From positions 31,983-95,982 of the forward strand of contig CANJIU010000027.1 of assembly GCA_947474365.1 (NCBI GenBank): DNA of 64,000 nt, read 5' to 3'. Below, one piece after another: positions 1 to 8,374 of the stretch. Made by a program: the position numbers and the translations under genes. Positions within the stretch are counted from its first letter, which is position 1. Each line of letters opens with the position of its first letter. The notes beneath the pieces are model-generated. The model had not been told where the DNA came from. It saw nothing but the letters and a program-made list of their open reading frames with translations, and did not search any database. This DNA is from Opitutia bacterium. Lineage in GTDB: Bacteria > Verrucomicrobiota > Verrucomicrobiia > Opitutales > Opitutaceae.

Positions 1-1407
1 GAGGCGGGTTTCCCGCAAAGCGTTTTGCACCGTGTCCGTCGTGCGCGCCCGGGTGTAGTACGCCGCGGACTCCCAGGTCCACGAACCTGCCAGCCGGCCG
101 CGCGCGCCGGCCAGAAGCCGCAGCGCATCGGAATCGATCCGCACGCTCTCCTGCCCCATGTCCATGATGCGCTTGCTCAGGATGCTGACGGCCTGCGGCG
201 TACCGGTGATTCGCGCCGAACCGTCGGCGTTGGGCGCACCGGTCGCGCTGACGTAACGCGAACCGAACGGGTTGTAGGGATTGTCAATCGCGACGACGAG
301 CGCCCGGTCGGATCCGCTGCTGTAGGGCAACGGCGAACGGCGGAACCACGAGTCGGAATTGTAGAGCGAGAATTCGCCAAACAAGGTAATCCGCGGTGAG
401 ACATCGTACTCGAGCCGACTATAAAGATTGGCGCGCGCGCTTCGCGGCAGCCCCATCTGGTCGGAATTGATGTTGTAATAATAGTTCGCAGTGACGCCCG
501 TTCGCGCCGGCGCGGTTGTCGTGAAGCCGACATTCCCGGCGGCCAACGGCAGGAGGTATTGCGTCGTAGTGGATGTGCCGACCCGGAAGCTCGCGTAGGG
601 CCCCGTGGCGTTGCGGTCGAAAAATGAACCCGTCGTCGAGTTGAACGGTGCCGGCGCGCGCGGGGTCTTGTCCGCATCCGCCGAAAAAGACCGGTCGCCG
701 AGGTAGAGTTGATGGCGCTGAAAACCATCGACCACCGCCAGGAAGCGGCCGCGGCCATTGGCGAAATCCATGCCATACGTGAGCGTACCGCGGACCTCCT
801 GACCGGCGCCGTGCTCGGGGGCCGCCGTTCGCACACTCACTTCGGCGCCCCGGAATTCGGAATCCATGATCGTGTTCACCACCCCGGCCACCGCGTCCGA
901 ACCATAAATCGAGGAGGCGCCGTCGCGCAGCATGTCGATGCGACCGACCCCGCGATTCGGGATCTGGTTCACGTTGACGGACGTGGCCAGCACCCCGTTT
1001 TCATTCTGCGTGATGGGGTGCGAGGCGAGCCGCCGGCCATTGAGGAGGATGAGCGTATTGCCAGACCCGAGACCGCGCATGCTGATCGCCGCGACGTCGC
1101 CACGGGCCAGCGCACCGGTGGAGTTCGACTCGTTGATCGGAACCGAAATCACCTGCGGCATGGCGGTGAGCATTTGCACCGGAGTCGAGGCGTCGCGCAG
1201 TTGCATGGCGTCCCGATCGATCACCGTCACAGGAAGATTCTTCTCCTGTTCGACGCGCCTGATGTTGGAGCCGGTCACCGTAAACGCCTCGAGTTTGATT
1301 AATTCGTCAGACTTCGGCGCAGTCTGACCACGCGTGAAAGTCGCAACGCCGCAGAGGGCGGTGGTCAAAAGCGCAAGACGCAGGACGGGCGGGAGGTTGT
1401 TCTTCAT
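1..1407 (-). CDS. TonB-dependent outer-membrane receptor, C-terminus cut by window edge
   Basis: The first 469 residues are visible and the frame stays open to position 1, so the C-terminal barrel lies outside the window. The ATG at 1407 starts a signal peptide (MKNNLPPVLRLALL, ending near TRGQ). It is followed by the entry motif LEAFTVTGSNIRR at about residue 40 and a plug domain containing RGLGSGNTLILLNGRR and LRDGASSIYGSDAVAG. Family members are beta-barrels of the outer membrane that import substrates using TonB energy. It shares the entry and plug motifs with the receptors at 5116-8295 and 8375-11707. It lies downstream of the two gamma-glutamyltransferase-like genes on the same strand with a 65-base gap, so co-transcription is plausible. 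The substrate cannot be read from sequence. Family assignment is firm. Confidence 0.93.
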   Translation of the reverse strand, partial: MKNNLPPVLRLALLTTALCGVATFTRGQTAPKSDELIKLEAFTVTGSNIRRVEQEKNLPVTVIDRDAMQLRDASTPVQMLTAMPQVISVPINESNSTGALARGDVAAISMRGLGSGNTLILLNGRRLASHPITQNENGVLATSVNVNQIPNRGVGRIDMLRDGASSIYGSDAVAGVVNTIMDSEFRGAEVSVRTAAPEHGAGQEVRGTLTYGMDFANGRGRFLAVVDGFQRHQLYLGDRSFSADADKTPRAPAPFNSTTGSFFDRNATGPYASFRVGTSTTTQYLLPLAAGNVGFTTTAPARTGVTANYYYNINSDQMGLPRSARANLYSRLEYDVSPRITLFGEFSLYNSDSWFRRSPLPYSSGSDRALVVAIDNPYNPFGSRYVSATGAPNADGSARITGTPQAVSILSKRIMDMGQESVRIDSDALRLLAGARGRLAGSWTWESAAYYTRARTTDTVQNALRETRL

Positions 1408-1472
1408 GGGCTTGGTCGTGGAAAAATTCAGGAGGGAAAGGATACGGGCGAAATACGGCTCGGGGCGTTTCA

Positions 1473-3224
1473 TTAAAACCCCGCCGCAACATTTGAGCGC
1501 CGTGGGTCGGCATATCCAATCAGGGTACCATCAGCGTTGAACTGCACGGCATTTATTCCGCCAAAGTGATGCCCGCCGCCCGCCTTCTCGGGCAAATTCA
1601 CCCGCCACCCGAGTTTCTGCAAGGCCTCGGAGTCGGCATGCGGAAACGACATCTCCGCCTCAAACGCCTCCTTGTCGTCCGATCTGAACGGCAGGGAATA
1701 GTGCACCCGCGTATCCCCAATCGCTTCTGCCAGCGGGCGATGGAGGGTCAGCCGATCGAACAGCACCTGCAAAAGGGCGGTCGGGATCCGGGCCGAGCCG
1801 GGGATGCCGATCGCAAAGTCGGGCCGGCCGTTCCGCAGCACGATCGTGGGACTGATCGTACTCCGGGAGCGTTTTCCCGGCGCCACGCAATTGATGCTCT
1901 TATCATCGATGAACGTGAAATTGCTCATCGAATCATTCATCACAATCCCAGTGCCCGGCGGCACCACCCCCGCGCCGAAATGCAGGCTTTGCGATTGGGT
2001 GGCGCAGACAATGTTGCCCGCACGATCGACGACGATGAAGTGGGTCGTCGCTGCCATCGCACTTTCCGCGAACGCCGACTCCGCACGCACAGCGAGGCGT
2101 TCGGATTCGTCCGTCCCCGGAAACTCAACAATCCGCCCACCGTCCGTCTTCGCCACCTTCTTTTGTTTTTCGGGCGGCCCAAACGCCTTGGCCCGAATTG
2201 CCGCGATTGAATCCGGGGCCATCAATTTTTCGAAAAGAAAACGCGACTCCGGTACATCGGCGATCGTGAGGCTCACGGCCGGGGATACGATCCGCCAGAC
2301 GCGGCCGATTTTGTCCAAATTGACGGCCGTGCGCAGCGGACCGCCGCCGAACGTCTCTGACTCGAGCACCTTCAGGATGGGAAAAATGAGCGCCGCACCA
2401 CTCGCCGGTGGTGGGGCACACATCAGGGTGTGACCGCAAAAAGCAATCGACACCGGCTCGGTGATCCTCGCCTCGTAACGAGCGAAATCGTCCAGGGTAA
2501 GCGCGCCCCCTCCCCGCTCGGATGCCGCCACAATCGCCGCGGCCACCGGCCCGCGATAAAAACCAGCGCGCCCTTTTTCGGCCAGAATTTCCATCGTGCG
2601 GGCGAGATCTTCGTTGCGCAGACTCTCGTCCACGTCCGGCAACCGTCCGCCCGGCAAGTAGAGGCGGGCGATTTCCAGATCGCCGCGCCGGAGCTTCTTC
2701 TCCTGCTCGACAAAAAATTCGCGGGTCTTCGGCAGGATCGTAACACCGCTTCGCGCCAGCGCGATCGCCGGCCGCACGTCATCGGCCCACGGCCGGCTCC
2801 CCCATTTTTCGTGGGCGGCCCACAATCCGGCCGCGAGGCCCGGCACGCAGACGGAGCCGTAACCATAACTGCGATCGTCTTCCGGCCGCTTCAGGTAGCT
2901 GGCGACGTCGACCGAACCCGCCGCATCCATTGCATCGACCGCAAACGTCCGCCCGGTCTTTGCCTCGAAATACAGCAGCATGAGCTTCCCGCCGAGACCG
3001 GAGCCGTACGGCTCAGCCACCCCGAGAGCAAGCGACGTCGCCACCGCGGCATCAATCGCGTTGCCTCCCGCTTTGAGCACCGCCACCCCGACTGCCGTCG
3101 CCTGGGGATGCGCCGCCACGACCATCCCATTCTTGGCCGTGACCGGCACGACGGTGACGGGCACGTTCGCGCGCAGCGCGCCAACCACGAGCGAGACGAG
3201 GGCGATGAAGACCGATTTATTCAA
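1473..3224 (-). CDS. Gamma-glutamyltransferase-like Ntn hydrolase (copy 1)
   Basis: This is a secreted N-terminal-nucleophile hydrolase of the gamma-glutamyltransferase family, made as a precursor that cuts itself before the catalytic Thr. I chose the TTG at 3224. It gives a clean signal peptide (NKSVFIALVSLVVGALRA), a 583-residue protein close to its neighbour's 584, and places the catalytic Thr of ATTHF at residue 393 in both. An upstream TTG at 3308 would add 28 poorly hydrophobic residues. An ungapped comparison with E. coli Ggt from Thr391 onward shows Thr409, Asn411, Gln430 and Asp433 replaced by Ser, Ser, Ser and Asn. The REMAP Arg114 motif reads DAMDAAG and the Gly483-Gly484 pair reads Gly-Ser. 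The chemistry should be amide hydrolysis, but the substrate is probably not an ordinary gamma-glutamyl peptide. It sits in tandem with the next gene. Confidence 0.9.
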   Translation of the reverse strand: MNKSVFIALVSLVVGALRANVPVTVVPVTAKNGMVVAAHPQATAVGVAVLKAGGNAIDAAVATSLALGVAEPYGSGLGGKLMLLYFEAKTGRTFAVDAMDAAGSVDVASYLKRPEDDRSYGYGSVCVPGLAAGLWAAHEKWGSRPWADDVRPAIALARSGVTILPKTREFFVEQEKKLRRGDLEIARLYLPGGRLPDVDESLRNEDLARTMEILAEKGRAGFYRGPVAAAIVAASERGGGALTLDDFARYEARITEPVSIAFCGHTLMCAPPPASGAALIFPILKVLESETFGGGPLRTAVNLDKIGRVWRIVSPAVSLTIADVPESRFLFEKLMAPDSIAAIRAKAFGPPEKQKKVAKTDGGRIVEFPGTDESERLAVRAESAFAESAMAATTHFIVVDRAGNIVCATQSQSLHFGAGVVPPGTGIVMNDSMSNFTFIDDKSINCVAPGKRSRSTISPTIVLRNGRPDFAIGIPGSARIPTALLQVLFDRLTLHRPLAEAIGDTRVHYSLPFRSDDKEAFEAEMSFPHADSEALQKLGWRVNLPEKAGGGHHFGGINAVQFNADGTLIGYADPRRSNVAAGF

Positions 3225-3320
3225 AGCAGGACAACCTGAGTGCCTTGGGGCGCGGCGACAAGCGCCGAGAATTTCCGGGCCAGAATTTCCGGGAAATTCC
3301 CGCAACAATCAGATCATTGT

Positions 3321-5075
3321 TCAATAGCCAGCCGCCGCATTGGTCCGCCGCGGATCGGCGAATCCCGTGAGCGTCCCGTCATTGCCAATCGCGATCGCAG
3401 TGAAACCGCCGAAGTGGCGTCCCGTGCCGGCCTTTTCCATCTTGTTAACCGTCCAACCGAGCGCCCGCAACGCCTTCGCATCGGGCTCGGGAAAGGAGGC
3501 CTCGACCTCCCACACATTGTTCGGATCGGCCGACGACTCGGGGTTGAGCAGGTGCAAGCGCGTGTCGCCGATCGCGTCGGCCAGCGGGCGCTGGAACGCC
3601 AGCACGTCGAGCATCACCTGCATCATCGCGATCGGGATCCGTTGCGCCCCGGGAATACCGATCGCTAGTACCGGCCGGCCCTCACGAAACACGATCGAAG
3701 GCGAGGTCGTGCTGCGCGCGCGCTTGCCGGGAGCGACCAGGTTGGGGGAATTCGCACTTGTGAAACTGAAGTTGCTCAACGAATCGTTCATCACGACCCC
3801 TGTTCCCGGCGCAATCACCCCCGCGCCAAAGTGCAGGCTCGTCGACTGCGTGCAGCTCACCACGTTGCCTTTCGCGTCGACCACGACGAAATGCGTCGTG
3901 GAGGCGAATGCGGGCTCCTCGTCGTAGTCCGGTTCGAATGCGGCGGGACGGGGCTGAGCCCCACCCTCGCGCACGATCCCACGGGAAAAGGGCAGGTCCA
4001 AGACCTGCCCGACTTTGGAGCTGACGCCCGCCTTTCGCCGAATCTCGTCAATCGAGTCCGCACTCAAGAATTTCTTCACTGCGATATCCCCACCGGTCAC
4101 ATCCGCGACCTGCGCCGACACCAGCGGTTGCACCACCTGCCAGACCTTGCCCACCCGGTGGAGATTCGCCGGCGCTCGCAGCTCCCCTGAAATCCAAGCT
4201 TGAGTTTCGAGCGTCTTGAGCATCGCGAGATAAAGGGCCAGGCCGGAGGTCGGCGGCGGCGCGCCTTCGATATGATGTCCAAAAACATCCGCCGCCACCG
4301 GCGCCGTGATTCTCGCCTGATAGCGGGCGAGATCGTCGGTCGTGATGAATCCCCGACCCTGCTTCGCCCCGGCGGCAATCGCCTCGGCCACCGGCCCGCG
4401 ATAAAACCCCTCGGCGCCCTTCGCGGCAAAAAGCTCCATCGTCCGCGCGAGGTCCCCGTTGGCGAGCAATGTGCCGGCCTTGGGCAATTGCCCGCCCGGG
4501 AGATACCACTTCGCGATCTCGCGATCGCCGCCCCGGAGCTTCTTCTCCTGCTCCGCGAAGAAATCCCGCGTTTTCGGGAGCACCCGGAATCCGTCGCGGG
4601 CGAGTTTGACCGCGGGCGCGACGTCGTCCGCCCACGGCCGCACGCCCCATTTCTGGTGCGCCAGCCAAAGCCCCGCAGGCAAGCCCGGCACAAGGACCGA
4701 CGTCCAGCCCAGCCGGCGTTCGTCGCGCGTCAGCGTGCGCCCGCGCGGGACGTCGAAGGAGTGGCCGGCCGCATCCAGTCCGTCGACCGCGAACGTCTGC
4801 CGGGTGGCCGCGTCGTAATAGATCAGCATCAACTTTCCCCCCATCCCCGAGCCCTGCGGTTCCGCCACGCCGAGCGACAGCGAAACCGCAACGGCCGCAT
4901 CGATGGCGTTGCCTCCGGCGCGCATGACCGCGACCCCCGCCTCCGCGGCCTGTGGATGCCCCGCCACCACCATGCCGTGCGCAGCGGAGACTGGTTCAAC
5001 CGCGACAGGCGTGGCTCCGAGAGAACAGGCGACAGAGACGAGAAACGCGAGAAGCGCGGCGAAGCGATGCTGCAT
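3321..5075 (-). CDS. Gamma-glutamyltransferase-like Ntn hydrolase (copy 2)
   Basis: This is a tandem paralogue of the gene at 1473-3224, with 584 residues, an ATG start and a signal peptide ending near CSLGA. The nucleophile is Thr393 in FASTTHF. Other shared blocks are GGNAIDAAVA near residue 55, GSGMGGKLML, EKKLRGGDREIAKWYLPGG, FGAGVIAPGTG and STTSPSIVFREGRP. As in copy 1, the E. coli contacts Arg114, Asn411, Gln430 and Asp433 are replaced (Gly, Ser, Ser, Asn), so the pair has diverged together from canonical enzymes. Forty bases separate it from the receptor gene upstream, which suggests one transcript. Expected location is the periplasm. Fold and mechanism are secure, substrate unknown. 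Confidence 0.9.
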   Translation of the reverse strand: MQHRFAALLAFLVSVACSLGATPVAVEPVSAAHGMVVAGHPQAAEAGVAVMRAGGNAIDAAVAVSLSLGVAEPQGSGMGGKLMLIYYDAATRQTFAVDGLDAAGHSFDVPRGRTLTRDERRLGWTSVLVPGLPAGLWLAHQKWGVRPWADDVAPAVKLARDGFRVLPKTRDFFAEQEKKLRGGDREIAKWYLPGGQLPKAGTLLANGDLARTMELFAAKGAEGFYRGPVAEAIAAGAKQGRGFITTDDLARYQARITAPVAADVFGHHIEGAPPPTSGLALYLAMLKTLETQAWISGELRAPANLHRVGKVWQVVQPLVSAQVADVTGGDIAVKKFLSADSIDEIRRKAGVSSKVGQVLDLPFSRGIVREGGAQPRPAAFEPDYDEEPAFASTTHFVVVDAKGNVVSCTQSTSLHFGAGVIAPGTGVVMNDSLSNFSFTSANSPNLVAPGKRARSTTSPSIVFREGRPVLAIGIPGAQRIPIAMMQVMLDVLAFQRPLADAIGDTRLHLLNPESSADPNNVWEVEASFPEPDAKALRALGWTVNKMEKAGTGRHFGGFTAIAIGNDGTLTGFADPRRTNAAAGY

Positions 5076-5115
5076 AATAAAAGGGCCGAACGAGGTCGGC
5101 CCGGTTGGGTTTAAA

Positions 5116-8100
5116 TCAGAGCTTTTTCGTAACCTGCAGCGAGTAGGTGCGCCCGCGTGCGATCAGGTTGTAGACGCCGACCTCGTAACCACGCGAGTCG
5201 GCAGTGAGCGGCGGCTTGAGATTGAAGAGGTTGTTCACCCCGAGCCGGACACTCGTATCCTTGAACCAACGGTTCTGCGACGGCACCCGGTACGACGTGA
5301 AAACGTTGTAGGAATTCGAGTCGTGCACGACGTAGCGGTAGGAGTAATTGCCGTTATTGAAAACGGGCATGATATATCCCGGATTGCCAAGTGCATCCCA
5401 ATCGCTCCGGGTGGTGGTCGCATTCACGTCGGTGTAGTGGCCGATGTAGTAGTGCCCCAGACCGGCGCTCCAATTGTCCCGACTCCAGGTAAGCGTCGTC
5501 GATCCACGCCAGATCGGCAGCGCACCACCGACATTCGTGCTGTTGCCGTTGCGATAGTTGGTGCGCGGCGCGCCGGGCGTGAGGTAAGTGTGGAAGTCGT
5601 TCAGGTACGTCCAGTCGGTGCTGACCTTGAACTGTCCGATCGCGAACTTGGGAAACCGGTAGCTGATGTTGAAATCGAACCCGTTCGTGAACTGCTCCGA
5701 CTTGTTGAAATAGGTCACGAGCAGAGCCTCGATCTGGCCCACCACTGCACGCTGATTGCCCGGCGCACGAGTGGCGTTGTAGGCGGCGAAGGCCGCGACG
5801 TCGGCAGGCGTCACTGGGAGGCGTCGGATCGCCGGGTCGCCCTGGTAGCGATCGGTGCCGGATCCAAGATCGATGGCCCCAACGGCCGTTCCCTTCGCGA
5901 GCGCGGCCTGGGTCGCCGCCTGCAGCGCGGCGGTGTCGTCGGCAATCGTGCCGCTGGCGCCGATGAGATTCTTTTGGCGAATCTCATAGTAGTCGACCGA
6001 CACCGAAAGACCCTTGATCCCCGGGACGTCGATCACAAACCCACCGGATTTTCCAGTCGAGGTCTCGGGCAGCAGGTTGCGATTGCCCTGGGAAATCTGA
6101 CGGCGATTCGACGGGCCGTCGATGATGAGACCCGTCACGGCGCTGCGATAGGTGTCCGTGCTGTTCGTCGCGGTGCTCTTGCGCACTCCGGAGTAGAGCT
6201 GAACGAGATTCGGCGCGTGGAAGCCTTCGTTGTAGGAACTTCGCACCATGATCCACCGGGCCGGTTTCCACGCGACGCCGTACTTGGGTTTCGTCGTCTG
6301 GCCGAAATCAGTGTAGCTCTCGTAGCGCGCCGAAGCGGAAACTTCGAGCGACTGCACGAGCGGTAGTTTGAATTCCCTTCCCACGAGGGGAACGATGGTT
6401 TCGGCGTAGAGCGCGGCGACGTGGCGATTGCCATGCGTATCCGATACCGCACCGAAACCGAGAAAGTCGTTCAAATCCGGGTCGAGGCCGGATCCGACCG
6501 GGTTGAGTCCCGCAAACGGCGCACGGAAACGGTCATAGGCTTCGTAGCGGAACTCGCCGCCGAACGCCCCGCTGATGGTGTTGCCACCCCAGATCCGCCA
6601 GACGTCGCCACTCGCGCGAAAGTCGCCGCTGCCCATCTTCGTGATGCCGTTGTCGATGAAGCTGGAGCGAAAGGTCGAGGTGACGCTCTCGGGATTGGCG
6701 TATTGGCCGGTGACGGCGAGCGTGCCGTTCTGCACTGCAAACGTGCGGCTGAATGGGTTGAACGCCTTCGTCGGATCACTTTGGTTGATTGCGGCGACCA
6801 GCAGGCTCTTCCGGGTCTCCACCTCATTGTCGAGGACACGGGCCGTCGTGTAGAGCAACGCGGATTCCCACGTCCACGTCCTGAAGAGTTTTCCGCGCAA
6901 GCCAACGACCCCGCGGTAAATGCTGTCGTCCGAGGTGCTCCGGCGGGTCGGAAGATCGCCCAGGCGCTTGTTGGTGATTACGACGGCGGAAGGAGTCCCG
7001 GTCAGGCGAGGGGTGCCGTCGGTGTTGGCCGCTCCCGTTGTGGACCAGAAGCGATTGCCGAATGGGTTGAAGGGATTCGTCACCGGCACGACGATGTTGC
7101 CGTCCGTGCTGGCAGTGATGCCGTCCGGCTCGCGATAGGTGATCGACTCCGCGCGATAAAGGCTCGCGTCGGCAAACACCGAGATCCGGTCCGTGAGATC
7201 GAATTCGGCGCTGGCGAAAACGTTGGTGCGGTTGGATTGCGGCTGGATGACACGATACGCGTTGTTGTTCCAATAGTAGTCGCGGGTGACGCCGCCCCGG
7301 CTGGGCGTGACCGTCGCGAAGACCGACTGGCCGGGACCATTGGGCTGAAGGACCCAAAAGCCGGAGGTGGCCACGAGCGTTGCCGGCACCCCGGCCGGTC
7401 GAGCGGCCGTGAAGGTCGTGATGGTGCCATACTGGTCAACCGCCCCAATCGTACCGGTCGAATAATTGCCGTATTCGGTGGTGGCGGAGCGGGTGTTGAA
7501 GGTGGTGACGGTTGGATTGTTCCAGGGCGCGGGCGCCTGACTGCTGTGATCGTTGTCAGCGGCAAAATCCCGCAATCGTGCGAAAACCGCGGCCCGGTGA
7601 TAAAAGTCAGCGGTGATCATCGCGCGGCCCCTGCCCTTGGCGAAGTCGAGTCCGTGCAAGAGTGTGGCGCGCCACTCCTGCCCATCGTGATAGCTGGTTT
7701 CCCCGATGCGCGTCGAAATCTCGGTGCCGCGAAAGCGCCGCTGCATGTTGTAGTTTAAAACTCCCGCCACCGCATCCGTGCCATAAACCGACGAGGCCCC
7801 GTCGCGCAGTACATCGATGCGCTCAATGCCGCGGTTGGGCAGCTGATTGACGTTGGTGGAAATCGAAGGCGTGCCCGCCTCCGTCGACGTGATCGGCGTA
7901 CCAGCCAACCGACGGCCATTGAGGAGAACGAGCGTGTTACTCGAGGCGAGGCCGCGCATCGAGACGGTCGCGTTGTCGCCGCGTGCGGTCGAGCCCAGCG
8001 TCGCAGTCTCATTGCCGGGCAAACCCGTGACCTGGGGCAAGGCGGTGATCAGGTCCGCCGGCTGCGATCCGTCGCGCACTTCGATCGCCGCCGCCTCGAA

Positions 8101-8295
8101 CACGGTGACAGGCAGAACCCGTTCGACTTCGATCCGCTTGATGTTCGATCCGGTGACTGTGAAGGCTTCCAGTTGGACGGTGTCACCCGTTGATGCGTTG
8201 TTCGGTGCCGGCTTGGGGGCCGTCTGCGAGAAGGCGGAAGCCGCGAATGCAAATGCAAGCGCGGCCCGCAGGGTGTATTGGCAGGTTTGGTTCAT
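5116..8295 (-). CDS. TonB-dependent outer-membrane receptor
   Basis: A complete receptor of 1,059 residues. It has a signal peptide (ALAFAFAASAFS, then QTAPKP), the entry motif VQLEAFTVTGSNIKRIE near residue 40, and a plug domain with RGLASSNTLVLLNGRR and LRDGASSVYGTDAVAG. A long beta-barrel follows, with many aromatic alternating strands, and the chain ends in LQVTKKL. The barrel is much longer than in siderophore receptors, as is common for large receptors in this phylum. It lies between a second receptor upstream and the hydrolase pair downstream, all on one strand with gaps of 40-80 bases. The likely role is import of the substrate, or products, handled by those hydrolases. The ligand is not predictable from sequence. 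Confidence 0.95.
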   Translation of the reverse strand: MNQTCQYTLRAALAFAFAASAFSQTAPKPAPNNASTGDTVQLEAFTVTGSNIKRIEVERVLPVTVFEAAAIEVRDGSQPADLITALPQVTGLPGNETATLGSTARGDNATVSMRGLASSNTLVLLNGRRLAGTPITSTEAGTPSISTNVNQLPNRGIERIDVLRDGASSVYGTDAVAGVLNYNMQRRFRGTEISTRIGETSYHDGQEWRATLLHGLDFAKGRGRAMITADFYHRAAVFARLRDFAADNDHSSQAPAPWNNPTVTTFNTRSATTEYGNYSTGTIGAVDQYGTITTFTAARPAGVPATLVATSGFWVLQPNGPGQSVFATVTPSRGGVTRDYYWNNNAYRVIQPQSNRTNVFASAEFDLTDRISVFADASLYRAESITYREPDGITASTDGNIVVPVTNPFNPFGNRFWSTTGAANTDGTPRLTGTPSAVVITNKRLGDLPTRRSTSDDSIYRGVVGLRGKLFRTWTWESALLYTTARVLDNEVETRKSLLVAAINQSDPTKAFNPFSRTFAVQNGTLAVTGQYANPESVTSTFRSSFIDNGITKMGSGDFRASGDVWRIWGGNTISGAFGGEFRYEAYDRFRAPFAGLNPVGSGLDPDLNDFLGFGAVSDTHGNRHVAALYAETIVPLVGREFKLPLVQSLEVSASARYESYTDFGQTTKPKYGVAWKPARWIMVRSSYNEGFHAPNLVQLYSGVRKSTATNSTDTYRSAVTGLIIDGPSNRRQISQGNRNLLPETSTGKSGGFVIDVPGIKGLSVSVDYYEIRQKNLIGASGTIADDTAALQAATQAALAKGTAVGAIDLGSGTDRYQGDPAIRRLPVTPADVAAFAAYNATRAPGNQRAVVGQIEALLVTYFNKSEQFTNGFDFNISYRFPKFAIGQFKVSTDWTYLNDFHTYLTPGAPRTNYRNGNSTNVGGALPIWRGSTTLTWSRDNWSAGLGHYYIGHYTDVNATTTRSDWDALGNPGYIMPVFNNGNYSYRYVVHDSNSYNVFTSYRVPSQNRWFKDTSVRLGVNNLFNLKPPLTADSRGYEVGVYNLIARGRTYSLQVTKKL

Positions 8296-8374
8296 GGAGT
8301 TCGGTCAGGTTGAAAGCAGAGAAAGAGACGGAGTCGGAGTCGGAACGTTGGGAGTCATTCGAAGGAACCGCCGG

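Noticed and set aside
1566..3239. Plus-strand open frames across the first gamma-glutamyltransferase-like gene
   Set aside because: They are Arg- and Pro-rich shadows without motifs, and the minus-strand gene is clear.
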